This document shows positions 1-6,105 of a stretch of 9,135 bases of DNA, one piece after another. This DNA is from an uncultured Mycoplasma sp. Its GTDB lineage: Bacteria > Bacillota_I > Bacilli_A > Mycoplasmatales > Mycoplasmoidaceae. The stretch lies in assembly GCA_947174035.1 (NCBI GenBank), contig CAMWHH010000019.1, positions 1 through 9,135 of the forward strand. Reading direction: 5' to 3'. A program made the position numbers and the translations under genes. Numbering within the stretch: the first letter of the stretch is position 1; each line of letters starts with the position of its first letter. The notes under the pieces are model-generated. The model was not told where the DNA came from and made no database searches. It saw only the letters and a program-made list of their open reading frames with translations.

Positions 1-1406
1 GGATTAAATATTAAAAAAATTGCTGAATTAAAAAATAGTAAATTATTTTTTAATTCATTTAACTTTTTTCAACTAAATATTAAATAAATAAAAGATTCAA
101 AAAATAAAACTAAATAAAAAACAAAAAAAATCTTATTTGAAAAATCAATTGTTTGAGCATTACTATTAAAATTTAAAACATTAGATAAAAAGCTATATAA
201 ATTCACTCTTGAAAATGTAATCGAAAAATCTACATCACTTGTTAAATCTTTAAAAGTTGAAAATAAAACCAAAACAACAAATGCAAAAAAACAAAAGAAA
301 TAAATAAACTTAAAATACTTGTTCAAAGAACTGGTTACTTTTTGAGTTACTACTCAATATGAATTTAAATAATTTTTTTTACTAATATATAAAATTGAAT
401 ACAAAATAACAGATGCTGCAAGTAATAAAGAAAAAACAACAGCAAAACCAGGATCATAAGATGCAGAATATTTTGAAACAAAAAATACACTTAAAGAAAA
501 TATAAAAAAAATTGAAGATTCAGCTACTAAATTTAATCCAAAATTTATTTTTTTAGCAAAAACATAAAGAACACTAATTACATAAAAAACAGCAGATAAA
601 ACTATAAATTGTGAATTTAAAAAAAGTAAATTTGCAATTATTAAATTAAATATTGTTCCATACTGTCTATCTTCTACTTCATTATTTTTTTTCATAAAAA
701 AACTTATGCTATAAAAAAAAGTTAATACAACAAAACTATTTGAAAATAAATTATTGCTATTTTGGTTAAATACAAAAAAACCTAGTAATAAAGAACTAAA
801 AATTAAAGCAATGTAACCTTTAATGTCTTTAAAATTTTTAATTTCATAAAATTCAACCAAAACAAAATTTGAAATAAAGATAAAAATAATGGGATAAAAA
901 ATATTTTGATAAACTAAAAAATCACTATTCAAAGCACTACTTTTAGTAAAAAATTTAAAAAGTTGTAAATTGGAAATTGAAAAATAATTTAAATTAGGTG
1001 GTTCTCAAATCTGACTAGTTGCATTATCTAATCAAGAATATGTGAAATTGTTTAAATAAAAAAAATAATAACAAAGTGCTAATATCAAAATTGAAAATAT
1101 AGAAGAAAATCAAAGTTTATAATTAATGGCAAAACAAAAAGTAAAAAGCCTATAAAAACAACAATAAATTACAAATAATAATATTTGAACTGATAAAACT
1201 ACATATACATAGTACTGAATTAAATAATTTCCTAAAATGAAAGGAAAATAAGTAATTCCATAAATCAAATTGTAAATAACATATCCTACAAAAAAAGACA
1301 TACTATTTGAAAGAAAAGTAGAATTTTTTTGAACTATTTTTCCAATACAAAAAGAATTAAAAATAATTAAAAAAGATATAAGAAAAGGACTATATGTTAA
1401 AACCAT
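1..1406 (-). CDS. Large polytopic membrane protein, unknown function, 3' end outside window
   Basis: This is one continuous frame under code 4, from ATG at 1404-1406 to the left edge (last full codon at 3-5). It gives at least 468 residues with no stop seen. Trp is TGA at residues 99, 125, 134, 351 and 446. The protein is very hydrophobic, with about 12 helices visible: roughly residues 8-25, 37-58, 61-94 (one long or two), 99-118, 168-187, 197-214, 226-240, 250-275, a pair within 290-345, 362-383 and 427-445. The longest polar stretch, about 119-165, holds a WLDNATSQIWEPPNLNY segment and should be extracytoplasmic or membrane-surface. No transporter signature (Walker A, ABC motif) is visible. 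The layout, many helices with an early outer loop, could suit a transporter, flippase or GT-C-like transferase, but no catalytic motif supports a choice. It is separated from the upstream gene by a terminator and probably has its own promoter. The start has almost no Shine-Dalgarno. I do not recognise the family. Confidence 0.85.
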
Positions 1407-1426
1407 AAAAAATTATTATTTTCTAA

Positions 1427-1432
1427 ATTATA
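1427..1432 (-). promoter_or_regulatory. TATAAT -10 box for the polytopic membrane protein gene
   Basis: A perfect TATAAT reads on the minus strand, ending 20 bases before the ATG at 1406. It directly follows the T-tract of the preceding terminator. The -35 position would fall in the terminator loop and shows no good match, as is common in mollicutes. A transcript starting about 7 bases downstream would have a leader of only about 12-15 bases, with no clear Shine-Dalgarno (AGAAAATAATAATTTTTT precedes ATG). Such AT-rich hexamers also arise by chance in this genome. Confidence 0.45.
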
Positions 1433-1464
1433 AAAAAAATACTCACTATTAGATGAGTATTTTT
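1432..1464 (-). terminator. Intrinsic terminator of the four-helix membrane protein gene
   Basis: A perfect 11-bp inverted repeat pairs AAAAATACTCA (1435-1445) with TGAGTATTTTT (1454-1464) around an 8-base loop. Read on the minus strand it ends in a run of eight T (1432-1439). It lies 17 bases after the TAA of the gene at 1482-2348 and before the next start, so it most likely ends that transcript. The T-tract touches the TATAAT of the next gene. Confidence 0.85.
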
Positions 1465-1481
1465 AAAATAATAAATTGCAA

Positions 1482-2348
1482 TTATCTTCGATATCTAGAA
1501 TCAAAATAGTCATAAGAATCATCTAAAACATCATTGATTCCTCTAAAATAAATACTTGCAACTATAACTATAAATAAGTCCACTCCAATTGAAATTGCAC
1601 CAGTTGCAATAACTCCAATTGAATTATTACAATATGCATCAATTAGTTTAATCATAAAATCATTATTAGCAGCTTTGCTAACTTGACTGGCAATGTTTGT
1701 ATATATATTAGCAACATCTGCATTTGTAAAACTGCTAGCACTTGGTAATTTAACTAGTCAAAAACCAGAAGAAGCTACAAATAAAAAATAAATTGACAAT
1801 AAACTAATTATTAAAAAAGATAAAAATCAAGTTATATGAACTTTTAATGGAGTTTTTCTTAATCACCCTCTTTTATTTACTCTTTGTAGAATAAAAAGAA
1901 TTAAGAATAAGAAACCAGTAACAATTCCAGCTATTGAACCAAATATTCAACTCATTGCTGTAATATCAACAAAATAATAATTAGATAATGTTTCTATTTG
2001 ATTATTACTTAATGCACCAATTAATAAATAACATATTGCTGTAACAAAAAATGCTAAACCAGTAATAATAAGAAAAAATTCTGCTAATCTTTTAAATAAA
2101 TTAAAAACAAAACGAGATGATTCTTTAGGTTCAATATCTTCTTGTTTTCTGCTTCTGTCTTTTCTAGAGTAAGTAGGTCTTCAATCGTTGTTAGATCTTC
2201 TAGGTGGTCCATAATCATATCTGTCTCTTGGAGGAGGTGGTGGGTAAGGTCTACCATAATAATCATCATAGTCATCTCAACCTCTATAAAAGTTAATACT
2301 TTGATTATCAGAAAGCAAACCCAACATATTCAAATTGTATTTACTCAT
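1482..2348 (-). CDS. Four-helix membrane protein with Tyr/Arg/Asp-rich cytoplasmic tails, downstream of ftsZ
   Basis: Under code 4 the frame runs from ATG (2346-2348) to TAA (1482-1484), 288 residues, with six TGA Trp codons (residues 24, 56, 134, 162, 174, 197). Residues 1-78 are polar and probably disordered. The stretch 20-51 holds seven Tyr, six Arg, six Asp and a five-proline run (P36-P40), and 56-78 is Arg/Lys/Glu-rich. Four hydrophobic helices follow at about 91-113, 132-154, 172-195 and 244-272. A small soluble loop, about 196-241, lies between helices 3 and 4. The C-terminus again ends in a Tyr/Asp/Arg tail (SYDYFDSRYRR). Four helices and the basic flank before helix 1 suggest that both ends are cytoplasmic. 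A Shine-Dalgarno AGGG (2355-2358) sits six bases before ATG, and the gene has its own terminator. The tails resemble the C-terminal linker of FtsZ next door, so a role as FtsZ membrane partner is plausible but unproven. I recognise no family. Confidence 0.88.
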
Positions 2349-2354
2349 TTTTTA

Positions 2355-2358
2355 CCCT
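2355..2358 (-). promoter_or_regulatory. Shine-Dalgarno AGGG of the four-helix membrane protein gene
   Basis: AGGG on the minus strand lies six bases before the ATG at 2346-2348. This supports that start over later in-frame Met codons. Confidence 0.6.
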
Positions 2359-2404
2359 AATAAATAAAAACTAATAATAATTATAAAATATTTAAATGCA
2401 TTTA

Positions 2405-2434
2405 TAAATATGGGTAAATTGTTTAATATGTCAA
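2405..2434 (-). promoter_or_regulatory. Candidate promoter of the four-helix membrane protein gene
   Basis: A consensus -35 TTGACA reads on the minus strand at 2434-2429. Eighteen bases downstream is TATTTA (2410-2405), a weak -10, and TATAAA follows at 2406-2401 with a longer, 22-base spacing. A perfect TATAAT lies further down (2385-2380) but is too far from TTGACA to be its partner and may be a second start. The TTGACA begins two bases after the T-tract of the ftsZ terminator. Confidence 0.5.
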
Positions 2435-2436
2435 GT

Positions 2437-2471
2437 AAAAAAAATCTTATGCAAAAGTGCATAAGATTTTT
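2437..2471 (-). terminator. Intrinsic terminator of ftsZ
   Basis: A perfect 14-bp inverted repeat pairs AAAAATCTTATGCA (2440-2453) with TGCATAAGATTTTT (2458-2471) around a four-base loop. The minus strand continues into eight T (2437-2444). The stem begins four bases after the ftsZ TAA (2475-2477). This is the strongest terminator in the window. It separates ftsZ from the downstream membrane protein, so co-transcription would need readthrough. Confidence 0.93.
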
Positions 2472-2474
2472 CTT

Positions 2475-4271
2475 TTATCTATTTCTTCTGAAAATTCTGT
2501 CAAATAAAGATCTTTTTTTCTTTTTACTTCTTCTAGAACCATAATAGTTTTCATCTTCTTCATAATCATCATAGTATCTAGGACGATTGTATTGATTGTA
2601 TCTTGGTGAACCATACTCTTGAGAATATCTTCCAGGGTTTTCTCTTCTAGCAGAATTATTAAAAGGAATTTCTTCAGTGTCCTCATCTTGAATACCCAAA
2701 ACCTTTGTAGTACTTGGATATGAACTTTGAATGCTTTTTGATTCATATGTGTCAGTTCAAGATGGAAGTTCAGATTTATTATTTTCCATTTCTTTTAAAG
2801 TGTCATAAATTGAACTTGTTGATGAAGAACTAGAACTAGTAGATTCTTTATCTTCACTTGGAAGTTTTGGCTGTACATCTTCAATGTCACTTAATTCAAA
2901 AGTACCAGTTAATAAAACATTAATTTCAGCATCTTCAAAAACATCATTATATGCAACACCATGAACAATGTTTACATTTCCAGATTCAACAATTTCTTTT
3001 AAAGCACTTCTTGTGTTTTCTAAAACATAACTTGGAACATTTTCATTTAATTTAAAGTTAATCAATGCTTTTTCAGAATTTTTAATATTAATATCACTAA
3101 AACCTGTTTTTATTCCTGTTTCAATAGCATCTTTAATACCATCTTTTGTGTAATCAGTTGCAGTTATTCTCATAAATAAAAATCCATTTTTATCTTCAAA
3201 GAAATTTCTAACATCTGCAAAGTCAACATTTATATCACTTGGAACAGTAATAATGTTTATAATTTCTTCAACAATTGTTTTTATATATTTATTTGCACTT
3301 TCATATGCTCTCTTAATAGACATTTTTTCTTTGTCAACATTTATAATTTTGTCATTATTTACTGTTGTTAAACCATTACAGCAATAAGCTAAGTTTTGCA
3401 AACCTAATAAAGCATTAGAATATGTTTTTTCACCTTCTGCACCAATTGATGGTAAGTTGAACAATCCAATTGTTAAAATGCCTAAATCTTGAGCAGCTTT
3501 TGCAATAATTGGAGTTGCACCTGTACCAGTACCTTTTCCTAAACCTGCAACTAAAATTAAAACATCTGTTCCTTCAAGCATTGTTTTTAATACTTCTATA
3601 TCAGCTTCAGCAGCTCTTTTACCAGTATCTGGATTTCCACCAGAACCATTACCATTAAGTTCTTCAGCACCTAAAATAAAAATATTTCTTAAATTTTCAC
3701 CTAAATTACTTAAAGCAACATAATCAGTATTTAATGCGATAATGTCACAAAAATCTGGTCATTCTTGAGAATTAACCATATATTTAACTATATTATTACC
3801 TGCACCACCAACACCTATAATTTTTACACTAAAAGATTTAGAGAATGTTTTTTCACGATTAGACAATAAATGAACAAGAGTTGAATTATTAATATCTTGT
3901 AATGTGTTCATTTCTTTTTTAATTTTAATTTTAGAGCTATCCAAACTACTTTGAGTTTTAACAATTTGATTTTGTTGAGGGTTAACAGTTGGAAGATTTT
4001 GATTTACTCTTTCCTCTTGTGATTTCCTACTAACAGAATTATTGTCACCAAAATAATATTGATCTTCTTTTTTTATAATTAAAGGAGTTGTATTTTGTTC
4101 TGCTCTAATTGATTCTCTTCTTGGTTGCTCTTCTCTTCTGGAATGATAATCATTTTCATCATTATTTAATAGGTAGTTTTCTTTATTAAAGGTTGTTTTT
4201 CTTTTTTTCATGTAGTCATTTGCATCTACTGAGTCCAAAATTCTATCAACAACAGTTTTATTATTAGCCAT
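2475..4271 (-). CDS. ftsZ: Cell division GTPase FtsZ, divergent, with long N- and C-terminal extensions
   Basis: FtsZ is the tubulin-like GTPase that polymerises at the division site. Under code 4 the frame is ATG (4269-4271) to TAA (2475-2477), 598 residues, with TGA Trp at 171 and 505. Residues 1-148 are a polar Asn/Gln/Arg/Glu-rich extension before the core. The core, about 150-456, has GVGGAGNN (153-160), NTD..AL, NGNGSGGNP (206-214), the tubulin signature as GKGTGTG (245-251) and the catalytic T7 loop NVDFADV (348-354). The second signature glycine is Lys246. The usual FEGxxR segment reads AEGEKT, with Thr283 at the GTP-contacting Arg position. From about 457 the linker is disordered, with a Ser tract and then a Tyr/Arg/Asp-rich stretch (548-581, nine Tyr). 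It ends in SKKKKRSLFDRIFRRNR, unlike the usual DIPxFLR end. Most family members have about 350-400 residues, so this one is long. The weak AGAGGT ten bases upstream supports the ATG. No mraZ, rsmH or ftsA is adjacent. Confidence 0.97.
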
Positions 4272-4280
4272 AAACTTTTT

Positions 4281-4286
4281 ACCTCT
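4281..4286 (-). promoter_or_regulatory. Shine-Dalgarno AGAGGT of ftsZ
   Basis: AGAGGT on the minus strand lies about ten bases before the ATG at 4269-4271. It is a slightly long spacing, but it is the best site in the leader. It favours the long form of FtsZ with the N-terminal extension over a start nearer the GTPase core. Confidence 0.5.
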
Positions 4287-4324
4287 AGTTCATTAACCTT
4301 TTATTCACTAAAATATATAATCAA

Positions 4325-4350
4325 AAATTAATATTTGAAATTATTAATTT
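4325..4350. repeat. AT-only inverted repeat in the ftsZ leader
   Basis: AAATTAATA (4325-4333) and TATTAATTT (4342-4350) form a perfect 9-bp inverted repeat around an 8-base spacer. It lies between the candidate ftsZ -10 and the start codon. It could be a weak leader hairpin or operator, but it contains no G or C and may be chance. Confidence 0.3.
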
Positions 4351-4362
4351 CTTTTATATTAA

Positions 4363-4368
4363 AGTATA
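4363..4368 (-). promoter_or_regulatory. Candidate -10 box of ftsZ
   Basis: TATACT on the minus strand (five of six bases of consensus), directly preceded by TTTTG, would give a leader of about 85 bases. No good -35 is seen 16-18 bases upstream. The 221-base gap 4272-4492 holds otherwise only the previous gene's terminator and AT-rich sequence. No AAAGTG-type MraZ boxes were found. Confidence 0.35.
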
Positions 4369-4475
4369 CAAAATAAAATTAAAAAATAACTATATTTTTT
4401 TGGTAAATTTTAACAAACCTTTAATAGAGTAAAAATTTCTACTTGCATTTTGTTTTTTAATCTTAGTTTATGGAA

Positions 4476-4518
4476 AATAAAAAAATAAAGAGTTAAGATC
4501 TTGCTTGACTCTTTATTT
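4476..4518 (-). terminator. Intrinsic terminator overlapping the 3' end of the protease gene
   Basis: AAATAAAGAGT (4483-4493) and ACTCTTTATTT (4508-4518) form a perfect 11-bp inverted repeat. Three inner pairs (4495-4497 with 4504-4506) extend the stem across one mismatch. Read on the minus strand, the stem runs into TTTTTTTATTTT. The protease TAA (4493-4495) and its last eight codons lie inside the hairpin, so the stem sequence also codes for protein. Confidence 0.85.
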
Positions 4519-5989
4519 CACTAATTTTTTTATCAATTTCAGTTGTTAAATTATACTGAACTTTTTTATTAATAACACTGCTGCTACTGCTATTTAAATC
4601 ATATGAATTTGTTGCAAATCAATTCATTGCTCCATACGTATAAGTTTCACCAGTATTTTTAATAGTTTCTTGAAAACTAATTGATCCCCAATAAATACCA
4701 GCAATTTCATACTCTCCATTGTGGTTAATAACTATGGGTGAACCAGATGCACCAGAAAAACTATCAGCTTCAATTAAAGATAAATATCCAATACTTAAAT
4801 AATTATATTTTGTATAATCACTTTTATTTGAGTTTGAATAAAATGCTATAGGAACATTAGATTCATATTGTTTTTCATTTTCATAAAATGATGCAGATGA
4901 AATAAAACCAGAAAAGCTATCATTATCAATTATTTTAAAATTTGAAAACGAAAGTCAAGATATGTTTTCAGTTGAAGTTGGGTTTTCAAAAGCATCAGGT
5001 TTACTTGGAAAACCTCCCATATATAGATAACCACTTAATAATTCATCTTTAATATTATCCACATATTCTTTATAAACTTTTGTTGGATTGTCAAAATAAT
5101 TAGAAATTCAATTTTTAAATTTTTCAATGTAAAAATTCTTATTATTAATGACATCATCTTGGTCTCTGTTAGAAAAAACCTCTGTAGAAATATCAGGATT
5201 TATTACATATTTTAAAATTGCAATGTCAGTTGCACCTGGAAAATTTTGTTTATTTCCGTTTTGACCAACACCCCAATATTTTTGTTGTGAGTTATTAAAC
5301 AAATTATTATAAGTACTATCAGTGGTTGTTGTATAAACAATTTCTGGAAGACTTGTTTTAAAGTAATAAACATCATTTGAAAAATCATTTTTCTCACTAT
5401 TAACATTAAAATCTAAACCAACATATGCATATTGAAGTACATATTTATCAGCAGAATAACCATTCTTTTCATAAGATATAACTTCATTGTTGTTAAAAGA
5501 AACAATGTTAGCCACATGTAAATTTGTTGCTATATAAAAAGTATTTGAATTTTGGTCTGCTTCATATATTCAGCCTGTTCCAGATTGAACTGAAGAAGAA
5601 CCAGTACCCATAGTTGCATTTGTTTTAAAAACAAATCTTAAAGACAATGTTCTTTCACTGATTCAATAAGAAGCAGGTGAAGAAAAAGTATAGTCAGATT
5701 TATTTTGATTATTGCTATTATTTCCTGTAGGATTTTCATTAACAACTGTTGAGTTGCTTGTAATTGTATATATTGCATATCCTATTAAACAAGCACCAAC
5801 AACTGATGATGCAACTGCAATAGACATTCATAATTTATTTTTATTCTTTCTTTTCTTGTTATTAGAAACAGGAGGTTGGTAATTATTATATCCATTGTAA
5901 TTGTTGTTCATTTCACCATAATCATAATCATATGAATTACCATCATAGTTGTATTTAAAAATTTTTTTCTTAAGTGCATTAAATTTCAT
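4493..5989 (-). CDS. Membrane-anchored DUF31-like trypsin-fold serine protease
   Basis: Under code 4 the frame runs from ATG (5987-5989) to TAA (4493-4495), 498 residues, with six TGA and two TGG Trp codons. Residues 1-53 are cytoplasmic: a Tyr/Asp/Asn-rich stretch (13-37, eight Tyr) and then a Lys/Asn-rich flank. One helix (about 54-76) anchors the protein, so the rest faces outward. The ectodomain has SGTGWIY, then ATNLHVAN with candidate catalytic His158, then GATDIAILKY with Asp255, and FSGASGSPIVIN with Ser415, in the His-Asp-Ser order of chymotrypsin-like proteases. The GTGW / NLHVA / GxSGSP pattern matches my memory of the mollicute DUF31 family, which includes the MIP immunoglobulin protease. 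This protein is shorter than MIP and has a membrane helix instead of a lipobox. The substrate is unknown. AGGA five bases upstream supports the start over Met27. It lies between a lipoprotein gene and ftsZ. Confidence 0.87.
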
Positions 5990-5994
5990 AAAAA

Positions 5995-5998
5995 TCCT
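5995..5998 (-). promoter_or_regulatory. Shine-Dalgarno AGGA of the protease gene
   Basis: AGGA on the minus strand lies five bases before the ATG at 5987-5989. The later in-frame Met27 (5909-5911) has no such site, so the N-terminal Tyr-rich tail is probably translated in full. Confidence 0.55.
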
Positions 5999-6017
5999 AA
6001 AAATAAATTAACTCTGT

Positions 6018-6041
6018 TTATATATTTAAATAAATATATAA
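6018..6041. repeat. AT-only palindrome in the protease leader
   Basis: TTATATATTTA (6018-6028) and TAAATATATAA (6031-6041) form a perfect 11-bp inverted repeat with a two-base centre. It sits between the candidate promoter and the Shine-Dalgarno of the protease gene. It may be an operator-like site or cruciform, or only low-complexity sequence. Confidence 0.35.
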
Positions 6042-6053
6042 CTTAACATATAA

Positions 6054-6082
6054 ATTTTACTTTTATTTATTTTTAACTACAA
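6054..6082 (-). promoter_or_regulatory. Candidate promoter of the protease gene
   Basis: TTGTAG (6082-6077) and TAAAAT (6059-6054) on the minus strand are spaced by 17 bases. The -10 matches consensus at five of six bases, the -35 at three. It would give a leader of about 55-60 bases. No convincing terminator for the upstream lipoprotein gene was found in 5990-6105, so readthrough from that gene is also possible. Confidence 0.3.
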
Positions 6083-6105
6083 TAGCAAAAAGAAATTAAT
6101 TTTAT

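Noticed and set aside
2084..2275. Short minus-strand frame within the four-helix membrane protein gene
   Set aside because: It is a shifted shadow of the Tyr/Asp-rich tail, rich in Met/Ile/Asp from the repeated ATGATGATT-like codons.
2142..2360. Plus-strand open frame of 72 codons opposite the four-helix membrane protein gene
   Set aside because: It lies antisense to a gene with a clear start, Shine-Dalgarno and terminator; its Ser/Arg/Ile-rich product mirrors the repetitive sense codons and shows no coding support.
2447..2746. Minus-strand frame overlapping the 3' part of ftsZ and its terminator
   Set aside because: It is out of frame with FtsZ, runs through the terminator hairpin and is a shadow of the biased Tyr/Asp codons.
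2475..4271. ftsZ looking like a pseudogene split into three pieces
   Set aside because: The breaks are TGA codons in one unbroken frame, read as Trp under code 4; the core motifs are continuous across them.
4272..4492. MraZ-type operator boxes or an adjacent mraZ/rsmH cluster at ftsZ
   Set aside because: No repeated AAAGTG-like boxes are visible in the leader, and the upstream gene is a protease, not mraZ or rsmH.
5212..5406. Short minus-strand frame within the protease gene
   Set aside because: It is in another frame inside a gene with an intact catalytic triad pattern; no start signal or coding pattern of its own.
6050..6105. Possible terminator of the lipoprotein gene
   Set aside because: The best stem (ATTTCTTTTT with AAAAATAAAT) has a mismatch, no GC and no following T-tract, so it is too weak to call.
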